Source of the DNA: Ampullaceana balthica
Lineage: Eukaryota > Mollusca > Gastropoda > Lymnaeidae
Length of the DNA: 64,000 bases
Direction of reading: 5' to 3'
Assembly: GCA_944989445.1 (NCBI GenBank)
Contig: CALYLW010000340.1
Coordinates: forward strand, 364,478-428,477
The position numbers and the translations under genes were made by a program. The notes beneath the pieces are model-generated. The model saw nothing but the letters and a program-made list of their open reading frames with translations. It ran no database searches and was not told the origin of the DNA. This document shows positions 46,871-59,599 of the stretch, one piece after another. How positions within the stretch are numbered: the first letter of the stretch is position 1; each line of letters begins with the position of its first letter.

Positions 46871-48735
46871 TTTAAAAAAAATATTTTTTTAAAAAAACAT
46901 TTTAAAAAGAGAAGCCCTTGTATTCAAAAGAAGCGTTAGTTTATCCTAAAATAACTCATAATACCACCCCGAATTCTAATACCACCCCTACGACGACTTG
47001 ATGTTGAAAGGACACACAGATCAAGAAACCTTTGAAAGCTCGCAGGTGTAGTTTGTACTCAACTCTTTTCTTTTAATGAACGCCGGCTCCAATAGCGAAC
47101 CGTCAGACCTAGGCGCGACAACTCGCCGTTGACTCTCCTTGCTGAGTAAACTCTTTCTACATCAAATCGGATGGCGCATCTGGAAGAAAAAGGAATTTCA
47201 CCTTCTCCTTTTTTCGGTTTTGATCTCTCTCCCAGCCATCCTGGCGGTAGAGATGACCAGAATGTTACTGTTTCTTTTTGATTTACACAAACATCGGCGT
47301 CGCTTCTAGGGAGGGACGTCTGGCCTGCTGGTTCTTACAGGCAGAGATTTTCAGGAACTGAAGTCTTTGAAGTTTGAACTGATTTTAAACGTTTCGGAAA
47401 GTGCTTAAATAAACGTGTCAAATAATTGAGAAAGACTGGTGGACCAATAGAAAAATGGAAGGTTGAAGAAACTGATGGATGGTGCGGAAGGACATAGTAC
47501 AGTGTATTTTAAAATTCCCGTTTTCCTTGTGAATGCCGTCAATGAACAAAGGCAACACGTCTTAGATTATTCCATAGCTATAACATAAGTCTCTTTGAAC
47601 CATGATGTTACACCTAATAGATACAAAGAAAGATTAAGTCCATGTGGGCTAGATCTGGTTCTCAGCCCCGCTCATCGTTGTGAAACGTTATACACAGATA
47701 AAGTCGAATAGGAAACTTGATCAACTCTACAGCAGTAGATGTGTCCATACATTTCATTGACATCCTTACAGTTTATGTTGGATGATACTGTGTCTAAATT
47801 TTAAAATGTGCATTTTTCTCATAATCTCTACGGATTAAACTTATAGCAATTAGGAAAAGGATATCTTGAATATTCCAGTTATCAAGTCCAGTCCACAAAA
47901 GTATAGGTCAGTGAACCGGCCGCCTGCCAAGTTTGATGACCCTTGGTTTAGAATAATAACTTCCATGGGGATGGGGGTGGTGAGTTTCAAACATTGCTTA
48001 AAGCAGGTGGAAATCAATCGACACTCTGTTCTTTGGAACTAAGGCAATAATGTAATGGTCAGCCTACATTATGTGTTCATTCATAATGTATTTAAATGGG
48101 AGTAGAAAGAAAGTCCAAACAGTGTGTGTGTGTGGGGGGGGGGTTGGGGGGTATTCTGATCCGACTTAGTTACAATAAACAATAGTTAACAAATAATAAT
48201 AATAAATATATGTGTGCAGAATTTTTTTAATGAATTTCAATTGCAATTTTATACTTGTTCTTCATATTTTTAAAGATTGTTGCAGCATTTTAAATAACAA
48301 AAGTAGTGTCTCAATGTTTGAGACTTCGGTCCCAAATGGGATAACGACACTTGCGAAAACACTGACATCTAGAAAATATGTTGTTTCAAAAGAGAAATGT
48401 ACACGAATGATATGTGATGCTTAGGACAGGTAGCAATAAGATAAAAGTCAAATGCCATCTCAATAACCGAGATGATTGTCCAATGACTTTTCATGGAAAC
48501 AGAAAAAAGTTCCCCAATAAAGCCGAATAGTGAGCTTAAAGTTTCGCAGGTCTCATTGCCAGGATAATTTGTTTTCGTCTTAGGAATGACTGTGTTCAGA
48601 ATGGTTCAAAGTAGTTTAACAAATTAGCTGATGTCTGAATACTTGGCTACAACAACTCCACCAAATATTTAGTATTGTGTATTGAATTTTAATATGTCTA
48701 TAAAATAATGCTAAGTATATATAACGAACACAATA
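46871..48735. other. Unassigned intronic DNA
   Basis: No exon or repeat family was recognised. A G-run occurs at 48130-48150, and the frame 48212-48424 has no domain. Confidence 0.5.
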
Positions 48736-48744
48736 TTATATATG

Positions 48745-48895
48745 CAACAGCTGGGGTTCTTCAAAGCATTGCCCAGGCTATGGTGGCCGCCTCCTTTTTC
48801 TCTACCTCCGCCAAAGGTGGGGGAAAGAGGAGCAGGAGTCAACGCCATCGTCCCTTGAGGACGGACTGATGTCATACCATACCATACCATATGGT
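48745..48895 (+). mobile_element. Probable retroelement 3' end with (CATAC)n tail
   Basis: A GC-richer segment with 'aggctatggtggccgcctcc' and 'cgtcccttgaggacggactg' ends in 'cataccataccataccat'. A conserved block followed by a pentamer tail is typical of a LINE/SINE 3' end. The family is not recognised. Confidence 0.45.
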
Positions 48896-49134
48896 ATATG
48901 ATAACATAAAACAATTAATCATTCAAATTAATCTTTGAATAATCGGGGTCCTTCCGTCCGTGATCAAAATTTGTGGTTAGTGGAGGTTCGACGCCGCGCT
49001 ATCAGGTAAACATTATTTTTGTGCCTAAAGTCTTCAATTTAAAATGTGCTCCGTTGCCATGATATATAAGTTTTATAAGCGGCCTTATTTCTTTTATCTT
49101 TAGACGAGAAAATGGCGCTTATAATGGTCATGTG

Positions 49135-49314
49135 CAATGTTCCCTTTAAGCTGTGCGGCTACGCGTCCTCGCAGATATCTGATCGATGCCACGCAGCAGT
49201 TTAGAATTACCGCGCAGCAAATTTTGTAAAATATGACACATAAAAAAGTGGCTGTGTAAGTTTGAACACCAGTTTTCTGCGCACACAGACCAACGAACCT
49301 TAGAGGGATCATTG
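49135..49314. mobile_element. hAT-type MITE, 180 bp, CAATGTTCCC ends
   Basis: Inverted ends CAATGTTCCCTTTAAG and CTTAGAGGGATCATTG (two mismatches), flanked by perfect 8-bp duplications GTCATGTG at 49127-49134 and 49315-49322. A related left end ('caatgttccttctaag') lies at about 57964 inside another hAT-like element. The minus frames over 49100-49436 are shadows of this element. Confidence 0.93.
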
Positions 49315-49329
49315 GTCATGTGATAAAAC

Positions 49330-50340
49330 TTTGGATATCGACCCGAATGAGGTTTGTTCAATTTACGCCAGAGAATAGGCCTTTGTTTCATATCCTTTGT
49401 TTCAAGGTTTTCGTTACTATCTATCGTCGCATGCAAAAATATTCTAATAGTGTGTTCGCTTTTTAAAACTATAAATATATCTTGGGGATGTCAGTCGAAG
49501 TTCATAGGGGGCATTTTTATTAGCTCTGAGTTATAGCTATGTGAGTAAATGTTTGCGAACGAAGATGGCAGTAGTTATATGTGTGGCTCTCTTCTGCCTG
49601 GTGAGTTCAGTGATTCTTTGTGGCAAATGGGACTTTGGTTAAACTATAATTATTTTAACTCAGTGTTCGAGCCTCACATCTATGGTCATGTGAACGGTGG
49701 TTGGGAAGAAGAAGCGTTGCTACTCAGAGTACACATAAACAATCACCGTGTATTAGAAATAGCCATGTTATTACTTACTTATTAAATGGCGCTTAAAATC
49801 AAGCTTTCTCCTGGTAAGAATATTTCTTGTCATGACCTTACTAATATCTGGAGATGTATCGTTAGAATCAGAAAATTTGAAGTAACACTTGAACGTTTTT
49901 TACAGTTGTACATGTATTGCTTTATTGAACTGTTATGTACAGCCTAGCATCCAATTATACCACTCAGGAAATAAAATAAATACATTTATTTGTGCACGTC
50001 TTCCTTCGTACACTTGAATATTTATTTTGTGATTCCATTTTGTTTACATTCCCATTTTAATTCAAGAGGACCTTACGTTAAGACCAATGGAGGAAAGTCT
50101 CAGTTAAATAAGAACAAACACACTGACAAATTGAAGAGAAAAAACAACATCGTGAAGAAGAAAAACTCTTAGCGAACAAATATCAGGAGAAAAACAAGAT
50201 GACACAAGAGAGCTGTAGAATGACGCAGGAAACGTTAAAAGGAGGCCATCATACTTGCCCCAGTATAAACACAGCAAACATTTTTATTTAAATTCAAGAG
50301 AAGGGATGTAAAGAACAGAAGTGGGTGAAATAAAAACAAT
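49330..50340. other. Unassigned intronic DNA
   Basis: The frame 49549-49785 (78 aa) has no recognised domain and no splice support. Confidence 0.45.
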
Positions 50341-50349
50341 TTGAAAAGA

Positions 50350-50440
50350 AGCAAATGGCGGGACGGGGGTAGCTTAGAGGAAAGCACTCGTGTCAGTTTC
50401 AGCCTTTTACCGAATGTACGGTTGAGTGTTGTTCCATAAT
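50350..50440 (+). mobile_element. Possible tRNA-headed SINE fragment
   Basis: 'ggcgggacgggggtagctta' plus 'gaggaaagcactcgtg' resembles the D-arm and A-box of tRNA-derived SINEs (TAGCTNAGNGG). The following 'gtacggttgagtgttgttcc' could be a decayed B box. No tail or flanking repeat was identified. Confidence 0.35.
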
Positions 50441-50755
50441 GCAGACTCGAGGACGATGTGCAAATGTCGAACTGCGCATTTGCGTTGTCACTACGGTGAA
50501 AAAATAAACAAAAATCTTCGGCGCGAACATAAAAATAAATAGTACGAATCCAGAATAAAACTATGTCAGCATGGCACATTATGATAAGATTTATTCATGG
50601 GATCTCAAATATTTTAACTATCATCCTGTATACCCGCGTTCCAGGGATCTCAATTTAAAAAACAACAAATAATCCAATATTTAAGGTAACATATAAATTA
50701 AGTGCCCTGTTAATAACAAGTTATTTAAATAATTTTTTTTAAGTTCCAAAAAGGG

Positions 50756-50931
50756 GCCGTCCATAAAGAAGGTCACACTTCGAACAAAAATTTCTTTTTT
50801 TATTAACAAAATAATTAAAATTAATATAAAACACCGTGACGTTGCACTTGGCCGAACACCCCCCACCCACCCTGTAAACACTTTCTTACACCCCCTCCCA
50901 CCTCTGGAGCGAGACGTACTTTATGGACGGC
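50756..50931. mobile_element. GCCGTCC MITE, 176 bp
   Basis: Left end GGCCGTCCATAAAGAAGGTC, right end 'gacgtactttatggacggc'. Contains 'cactttcttacaccccctcc' as in the 27.4-kb copy. Confidence 0.85.
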
Positions 50932-52150
50932 ACCAAAGAATACATTACAATTGTTTACCATTTCTCTCCCCGATATGATAACTTTCCCAGAAAATTTCCA
51001 TTAAAAATCAAATTTCAAATGACTTAAGATATATATATAATAGTTTGAGAATTTCACACAGGTCTTAGAACCGTTGAAACGGGTAGTGTATTCAGAGCGA
51101 TGAAATAAGAGACATTCATACAAGAAATGTTTCTTTGCAAATAATTTACAGAGACCCTAATTGATATATAGATTATTCCATCTTCAGTAATCGATTGCAT
51201 AAAATATTGGATCATGTACACATTTCCTGTATAACTAGATAACTGGACAAGGTGAGATTCACAAGCCTTGAGTAGACTATTGAAGGTTAGCAGCGTTCAG
51301 TATATGCCTTACGAAATGTAGCGTAATTTGGAATCATGATACACATATAGTCTTGTATTTTTTTTAAAAATCCTTTATCCTCGTGGTGTCTGCTTGCTTG
51401 ATTTTTTGCGTGCCGAAAAAAAAATTGGATCGATTTTTAACTTCCGGTATGCTGGTGAGCTGAAATGGTGCAGGCAGACTCGTGGCGATAATAAAAATGA
51501 TCTATCAAAATTTTAGATCGATCGAATGTATTGTATTTAAATTAATGAATTTTTAGATTATCTCTATTTATCTCTATGTAGCATGTTAATTTTTGTGCTA
51601 AAGTGTCGTGGTGCGTATTATATTGAACAACCTTTCCTGTCGCGCGGTAAGGTGCCTATTATATTGACGATACTTTTAAAAAATATATTCCCGATCGGTG
51701 CGCATTATATTAAACATGTTTTACGAGACATAACTAAAATTTTATATTTTTGGATTGTCATGCGCTGCGTATTATAATGTACATTATTTTAGTTAAGTCT
51801 CGTATATAAAGGATTTATAGTCAAAAACGTTGTTTTTTAATGTTTTTTTTCAATTAAAAGTTTTTTTAAATCATTAAATAAAAAAATAAAAAATTTAAAA
51901 GCATAGAACTATGCTTTTTTTAAAATGCTTTTCAGCATAAATTTAGAGATATCAGCATTGTTTAGTTTAATCAAGTTCTTAACAATTTTTTTCTTGGTCA
52001 AGTACACTAAGCCATGAACCTATGTATGGGAAGGCCGAAGCACAGCTAAATATGTAACATTCTCTTTTGTAAAGCGAGTTCATTGGAAATTTGTGTTCCG
52101 GCTCTTGATTTTAATGGCAAGCCTCATCAAGCGGGCATTGCCATAAAGGT
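50932..52150. other. Intronic DNA with one family A copy
   Basis: A family A fragment lies at about 51430-51560 ('attttagatcgatcgaatgt'), followed by 'ataaaggatttatagtcaaa' as in copies at 21100 and 56430. Otherwise nothing was recognised. Confidence 0.5.
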
Positions 52151-52162
52151 AATATTTCACAG

Positions 52163-52447
52163 TTATTGGAACTGAAATTTCAATATCCAGGACCACCACC
52201 GGGGGCATTCGGTCAACAGGTGTTCAACCGTCTGCTCCACATTTCCACATATTATGCAGCCGATGATATCCCTTCTCGTGTCAAACCTATGCAAGTAACT
52301 CGGTGTGGGGCAGTGCTCAATTCTCATATGGGTGATGAGTGCCTCGGTGTTACGAGGTTTGTTTCTATCAGCTGTCACATTTGCTTGGCTGCGGCATATG
52401 GTAAAACCTTTTTTGGCGTGTCCCCCAATGCCAAGCCCTGTAGCCAT
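52163..52447 (-). pseudogene. C-terminal remnant of a LINE ORF2 (CCHC tail)
   Basis: A 94-codon minus-strand frame contains THMRIEHCPTPSYLHRF and then C-x2-C-x7-H-x4-C within GCIICGNVEQTVEHLLTEC. That is the zinc-knuckle tail found after RT/RNase H in several LINE clades (I, R1, jockey-like). It reads toward lower coordinates and has no RT upstream, so it is an isolated remnant of a different LINE from the two others in this window. Confidence 0.75.
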
Positions 52448-52544
52448 TTCTCTCGGAAATGGTCTTTAAGCTACGATCTGAACTCCTGCTGGGTCATCTA
52501 ACGATGGGGACTGAGGAGCAAAATCTTTGGCCGATAAATCGGAC

Positions 52545-53155
52545 CTCGGCGTCCCTATCAAGCTGTTTCACTTCAACGTCCATATAAAGCTGTTTCACCT
52601 CAACAACCCTATCAAGCTGTTTCACCTCTAACAACCTCTGTTTCAACTCAACGTCCCTTTCAATCTGATAGGGCCGATATTGAGTCGAAACAACTTACCC
52701 TACTACTGGGTTTGAATTTTTCACCACCGCATTTGCCACAGTGAATTAAAAGCATTCATGTGGTCCCCTTTCATAGATCAGGCGCATTCTCTTTTCCCGG
52801 GTAGGGGGACTGAATCCTTAATTTCGTTGAGAGGTGCGCCTACATCTAGCTAAGAGAAAGGTCATTCCGATAGTAGTTTTTTCACTAATTTTAAGCTCTC
52901 CCTGGAAGCCCTGAGTCGATCTTCTCAAGGGGCAAATGCGGTCAGTGTCATTTTTAGAAACAAAAGGTCGCATTTTACAACGTGGCGACCGTGTAATTCT
53001 GCAGATTATCTTTGTTGATTTTGAGGTTAAACAGCTTAATAGGGACCATGAGGTGAAACAGCTTAATAGGGACCATGAGGTGAAACAGCTTAATAGGGAC
53101 CATGAGGTGAAACAGCTTGACAGGGACGTTGAGGTGAAATAGCTAGATAGGGCCA
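52545..53155. repeat. Inverted pair of 27-bp minisatellite arrays
   Basis: The right arm (53020-53150) is a 27-bp unit 'gaggtgaaacagcttaatag' plus 'ggaccat' in about five copies. The left arm (52550-52670) carries the reverse complement ('ctatcaagctgtttcacctc') in about four more diverged copies. They are separated by about 350 bp of single-copy DNA, so the strand could fold into a long hairpin. Confidence 0.85.
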
Positions 53156-53199
53156 ATATTAACTAGACGATTCGTTTGTGAATAGTGTAATTTATTTGA

Positions 53200-53335
53200 A
53201 CACACAATCGCACACACACACACTCACACACACACTCAAACTCACACACACAGACACTCACAGTCACACTCACATACACAAACACTCACACACACTCAAC
53301 ACACACACACATACACACACGCACACACACATTCT
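53200..53335. repeat. Impure (CA)n tract
   Basis: CACA-rich run with CT and AT interruptions ('cacacactcacacacacact'). Confidence 0.9.
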
Positions 53336-54030
53336 ATTTGTATTCCTTTAAATTTTAAATAGTGCTTTACATGAAAATGTTGTTTTCTCGTAAGATGTGC
53401 ACCCTCATGCTACCGTGTGTAATGTTATCTCTGATTGTTCATTTTGTCTGTCATTGAGACCTTAAGGCTTCTATTTTAAGGTTAGATTGGTTAGATAAGA
53501 GAAAGAAGATTAGGACTTCAGAAAAGCTGGTGGGAATGAATGTGCATTGGGGATGTGCTCAGCTGCCAAATAAAACACTATTGTTGGTCATGTTTACTTT
53601 ATTGCATACTTCATTCTTGTCATGGGAGGCTCAACATTGATCAAGGAAAGCAAACTGAAGGACGACTGACGTTAAGCGGGGCGCAATGACAATCAGTCAA
53701 CGTGCACTTGAAGAGCGTGATCGGAACGTGGCATAATAATATGTTTAACAGGATTAATCTTCAAAATGTTTTATTAAGCTTCGCTTAATAGAATGTAAAA
53801 ATCGCCAGTGTCTCAAGTTTTTAAAAAAAAATCTATTTAATACAATCTAAAAGATAATCAAATAAATTCAAAATTGATAAGAAGTATCTAAACTACAAGG
53901 CTATTTTTTCTCATATTATTATAAACTAAATATAATTTAATTGAGTAGACAGGTCTGCTCTAAGACAAGAGAGAGACTGGGCGTCAAATATCAACCAATC
54001 TTAGTGATGGTGAAAAGCTGGAAGGGACTC
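53336..54030. other. Unassigned intronic DNA
   Basis: Nothing recognised. Confidence 0.5.
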
Positions 54031-54037
54031 TTGCTGT

Positions 54038-54162
54038 TATGTTCACTTGCTGGGGATCAGACACACAACTCAAGTCTCACTTTATCGCTTGTTGGGGATC
54101 AGACACATAACTCAAGTCTCCCTTTATCACTTGTTTGGGATCAGACACACCACTCAAGTCGG
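54038..54162. repeat. 36-bp tandem repeat, 3 copies
   Basis: 'ggggatcagacacacaactc' plus 'aagtct' and a 'cactttatc'-type link, three copies. The 132-aa frame 53941-54339 that covers it has no domain. Confidence 0.8.
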
Positions 54163-54469
54163 TCTCGCTATAAAAGAAACACTTGTGCAGAGACAAGAAG
54201 GTCAAAATATTGGAAAACGATAAAATTTAGTCTAGACGGAGACGTTGTGGCTTTGATAAAATATGGAAAAAATATTGTGGACCTCATCAGACGTTCTCAT
54301 TCGGGAGACACAAATATTTTCTCAAGAAAACATAAATAAATCTATTGAACAAGGATATGCTAATATCCTTCTATGTGTGGACGTGCCGGTGAATTTATAT
54401 TAGGCCTATCATAGTGTTGACAGTAAACAGATATCGACTGTTATCTTATGGCTTATTACTGCCACACAT

Positions 54470-55075
54470 CTGCTACACCGAACATCACCCTCACCTATCA
54501 CTAAACACTTCATTTCCCCAACGCCAAACAACACCATACCAATCAACAAAACATTGCCCTTCCTAAATACGAAATACCGCCTTCCCACACCCTGCCTCAC
54601 CACAAACACAACCCTGCCTCACCACAAAACACAACACTACCCACCCCAAAACAACACTCTAGCTATCACAAAACATAGCACTCCCCTTCGATAAAACACC
54701 TCCCCCTAACCACGAAACACAACACTCCCCCCCCCAACAACAAAACCCACCCTCACATTAACAAAATACCACTCTCCTCCATCTCAAAATACTGCACTCC
54801 CCACCACAAACACCACCTCCCCAACACCAAGTACCACCCTCCCAACCACAAACGCTGCCCTACCTCACAACAAATCACCACCATCAATCAACACAAAATA
54901 CGAGCCTTCCCACCACAAAACATAACCATTGCCCACAACAAAGCACCACCTATTCCTACCACCAAACACCACCTATTCCTACCACCAAACACCACCCTCC
55001 CCAAAAACTGAAAACTACCTTCCCCACCACAACATATGATCTGCCCCATCGGGAAACACCATCTTACCCACTCTG
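54470..55075. repeat. G-poor, A/C-rich degenerate minisatellite
   Basis: About 600 bp with very few G on the + strand, built from loosely repeated 'caccacaaaacac', 'accaccctcccc' and 'caaaacaccac' motifs. Exact duplicates such as 'ctattcctaccaccaaacac' (54950-54990) show tandem origin. Confidence 0.8.
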
Positions 55076-55890
55076 CTAAACGTTCACACCCCAGTTTGAA
55101 TATTCCCCGTAAGTTGACAATAATTTTATTGACAAAACATAATTTTCTCTCATTATTTTACACTGATCATAGAAATGTGGAAGCAATAAGACTTACAGCA
55201 TGAGATCAACCCATGATAGTGAAAAAAAGGAATTATTTCTTCTCTGGCGGTGAAAAATCTTAATGGACACCGATTTGATAAAAGCAAATAAAGCTTGGAA
55301 AAATCCTATTGCAGTAAAATTGCTTGTGGATAAGATAAAATGAGTGAAGATTATTGAGGCTGAATGGTAGAAAAATGGCTCAGAAAATATCTTAGAGTCT
55401 TAAAGTGAGGTGGACGAAGACAGCGTATGTGATAGTGTGTCTCTTGTCGAGCAATGTCTTATAAACACGTTCTTCCTTTTTTATAGCCTGTATTCCATTA
55501 AAAGATTAGATTTACTAACATTATGAACTTTAGCGAACATTTTGTCATTAATGCAATAAACTGTAGACTTGGTTTACTTTATATGTTTTTATATGCGTCA
55601 TGAAATTACAGATGCTTTTCTAGCGCGTCTCAAGTGCGACCATGTTGACAATCGTAGGTTTACTGATTTTTACATCACATATTGAAAGTCGAAAAGTATT
55701 ATTCCTAAAACATTAAGTTGACTAAAAAAATCCAAAAAGTTCATGCAACAAAAGAAAAGACTTTTACTCTGCTGAAGACATTTATTTTTTTGTGTCCAGG
55801 AGACCTGTTTCGGCTGACAGGCGATAAGATTGAGGTGCACTGATCTCACTCCATCTATCAGTCTTTGACGGATATACACTAATGTCTGGA
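55076..55890. other. Unassigned intronic DNA
   Basis: Nothing recognised. Confidence 0.5.
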
Positions 55891-55899
55891 TAGTTGTAT

Positions 55900-56035
55900 A
55901 TAATATTGTGTATGTAGCTATTTGCTGTATTTTCTCAAGCTCTTGTAAATGTTGGAATGTTCTTGGAAGTGCAATGAGCCCAATCGTAGGCTTGGGTACT
56001 TTGCTATATTAGAGTACAAAATAAATAAATAATAT
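55900..56035 (+). mobile_element. Possible L2/CR1-type 3' end
   Basis: 'gtgcaatgagcccaatcgta', then 'gggtactttgctatattaga' and a (AAATA)n tail. The layout parallels 23946-24030 but the match is weaker. Confidence 0.4.
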
Positions 56036-56069
56036 GCTGGCAGGTAAGCTCAAACTTCGATCGATTGTA

Positions 56070-56835
56070 TTTTTTACACGCTTTTATTTCACACTGTGTG
56101 TATGTTGTATCCATCGATCCTTCAAATCTTGTAACGTAAAATTAAACCATTTCTGATGGTCCTAGAGATCTCAAAATCTTACCACAGGTAGATCGTGGAT
56201 GACAATGCATTGTATAAAAATTTCAGATCAGTCGAATGTAGCGTAATTACATTAATGCATATTTAGTTTTTAGTTTATGTCTATATTATCGCTCACATCA
56301 ATGAACCACACCTCAATTCGCCCTAGAGGGATACAAGTAATTTCAATGTGTTGACGTCAGAAGTGGATAGTAAAGAGTTTTTATTATAAGTTTAATAAAA
56401 CAAACCCGTAAAAACAAAGTTTTTGACTATAAATCCCTTATATATGAGTCATAACTAACAGTATTGATTATTTTCAAACGCGACAAGCATTTACAGACTG
56501 AATCTGTCTTAACTCAACTTTGCTTCATAACCCTAGGGGGGGGGGTACCGAGCTCAGCATGACACGTAAAATGTAAACAAAAGCACGCCATACTTCGATG
56601 GGTCACGTCAAAGCGTCAACTCAAACTCTCACGTGGGAAAAAACAATAACAAACCGTGAATTTGAATTACATACGTTAAATAAGGATAAACTAAAAAATG
56701 CATTAATTTAATTACGGTACGTTCGATGGATCTGAAATTTATTTTGATACGATGCATTGTTAGGTGAGACAGGTCCGTGTGCCAAATTTCAGCTCGATCG
56801 GATCACGGGAAGTGGGTCATTTTTTACTTTTGTTT
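56070..56835. repeat. Two family A copies in opposite orientation
   Basis: A plus copy at 56095-56350 (ending 'cgccctagagggatacaagt') and a minus copy at about 56680-56835 ('cgatggatctgaaatttatt'), separated by 'aagcacgccat' and 'cacgtaaaatgtaaacaaa' blocks that match 20720-20790 in reverse. Confidence 0.8.
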
Positions 56836-57004
56836 TTCCGCCCGCCCAAGACAGACAGACAGAGAGAGAGAGATGACGACAGACAGAGACGCCGGTGAAG
56901 TTAATATAAGGGATTTAAACAGGACAAAATTCGTCAAGCCTTCCTGGTCGAATTGTTAGTCAGATCGATTGCCGACCTGGGGAAACTGTTTCTTTTTTAC
57001 CACG

Positions 57005-57600
57005 TTTTATTAACTCGCTTTCGTTCCTGTTTGTTTGTTTGTTTGTTTGTCCAAGATTTTTTCAAATCTTCCAACGTAAAATTGAACCACTTCTGGTGGT
57101 CCTAGAGATCTTAATATTTTACCACAGATTGATCTTGGATGACAATGCTTTGTATCAAAATTTCAGATCGATCGAATGTACCGTTATCAAATTATTGAAC
57201 TTTTTAGTTTACCTATAGTCTATATATAAGCATCTGTACCGTCTGCTTTTGTTGACAACCGGGAGTTCACCCCGTGACCACATCACAATGTTTTTAAAAC
57301 GTTGGGCGGGCGCTTGTGAGGTGTTTGGTAAAATAAAAAGAGGTAAAAAAAAGATTTTTAAAAACCACGTTTTTATAAGCGGACTAAAAAGAAGAAAATA
57401 AGTTAAAACTTATTAGTTCAAGTACTTCGATTTAATATGACTAAAAACGTGGGGCGGGTGTTTGGTATAAAAATTAAAGATTGCTAATTTAGAAGGCAAA
57501 AGAGAGATCTATAAGTGAGAAAATGAGTGAACCACATATGTTAAACCTCATAAGCGCCCGCCCCACGTTTTAGTCATATTAAATCAAAGTCACATATAGA
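57005..57600. repeat. Family A plus foldback copy, right arm truncated
   Basis: Family A at 57010-57230, then 'gggcgggcgcttgtgaggtg', then foldback arm 57368-57455 and inverted arm to about 57593. The right arm stops at 'aaatcaaagt', the same region where the 28.2-kb copy received its LINE. Confidence 0.8.
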
Positions 57601-57622
57601 AGATGCATATTCTAGTACAGAT
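57597..57622 (-). mobile_element. LINE scrap of about 23 bp, inverted
   Basis: AGAAGATGCATATTCTAGTA is the reverse complement of the LINE segment encoding LEYASS (22508-22532). It abuts the truncated foldback arm. Confidence 0.6.
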
Positions 57623-57718
57623 ATCACAAAGGTGAAGTAGCATTATGGTTTTATAGTTTTATTACATCTTTAAAAGTTGAATGAGCAACTTAATTATTCC
57701 TTTTATATATATATATAT

Positions 57719-58594
<876 letters not shown>

Positions 58595-58849
58595 AATCAA
58601 CATACATAATTCCCGTAATGGATGTAATGCTTATTGGATGTAATGCTGTTAGGTTTTATAGTGCGCACCAAAAATTGCTAACCCAAATATAACTCTTTTC
58701 TAACGTTCCGCTTAAAATTGTTCAATATGATAATAAATGAATCAAATAAAAATAAATAAAATAAATGACAGTTCTGTATTACGTTATTTTTTAATCTGAT
58801 GTGTATTTATTTTGAAAACTTCCGTCATTTTTGACGGGTGATACGCTAG
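58595..58849 (+). mobile_element. Helitron-type 3' end
   Basis: Stem CCGTCA / TGACGG with TTTT loop (58822-58837), 8-nt spacer, CTAG 58846-58849, host T. The upstream 250 bp is the reverse complement of 10501-10700, so both belong to one family. The 5' end was not identified. Confidence 0.72.
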
Positions 58850-59580
58850 TACATATATATTAGCTGAACAAATTCGTGTCAGTTTCAATACAGAATATTA
58901 AATAATTACTGTATACGTTTATTCACGAAAGCATGAGTTCCTCTCGCAACAAAAGCCCGAGTGTTGGTCTCTGTTTAGGACGACACTAACCATTATGGGA
59001 TTGGGTCTGTGAGTGTGGACAAGGACACTCACGGCTACTCACGTTTGCCCCGCTTCTTTGCTGTGTCCCTTTATTCAATTAATCATTGGCTACTTTAGTG
59101 ATTAGCCTTGAAGGGATTGAGGACATGATCCAGTATTCCCCAGTCTAATGTCCGACACTGGACGTAGCCAGTAAAACATCGAGTTACGTTACAAGACGTC
59201 CAAGTGATTCACACTGTTATACTGATCAGCCACATTCATGGGTACTTCACCGTACCCGTTCACTTAGTTGGCAACTGACCAATCAGCCACATCCGAGTTG
59301 AACCAAAGTAGCAGGTCTAATTAGCTCAGTTAGCTAAATTCATTGGGACATAGAATTAGCCATAAATCATCCAGGGACAACAGTGAGTGTGGGTGGGTGG
59401 GGGGGGGGCTCTCAGCTGACTCGCGTTGCGAACGTTTTGTCAAGCCAAATTTTGAATGTTCACGTAAGTCACTAGGATCTAAGCTTGTGTTCGCATGAGA
59501 ACAAAACAAATCAAAAAATAGTTTCATCTAACAAGGAAAATTAATATCTACTATCTTTTTGTCTCTTTAGCTGTCCGAAT
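58850..59580. other. Unassigned DNA
   Basis: Nothing recognised. A G-run lies at 59395-59408. Confidence 0.45.
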
Positions 59581-59599
59581 TTATGTTTGTCTATCCGGC

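Noticed and set aside
49660..49720. IYGHVNGG in the 49549-49785 frame as K2P exon 3 (pore TyrGly)
   Set aside because: No AG acceptor lies directly before the required glycine base, and the following residues do not continue like a K2P P1-TM2 segment.
59315..59375. tRNA gene ('ttagctcagttagctaaatt')
   Set aside because: It has an A-box-like string only. No anticodon stem, B box or acceptor pairing could be drawn.
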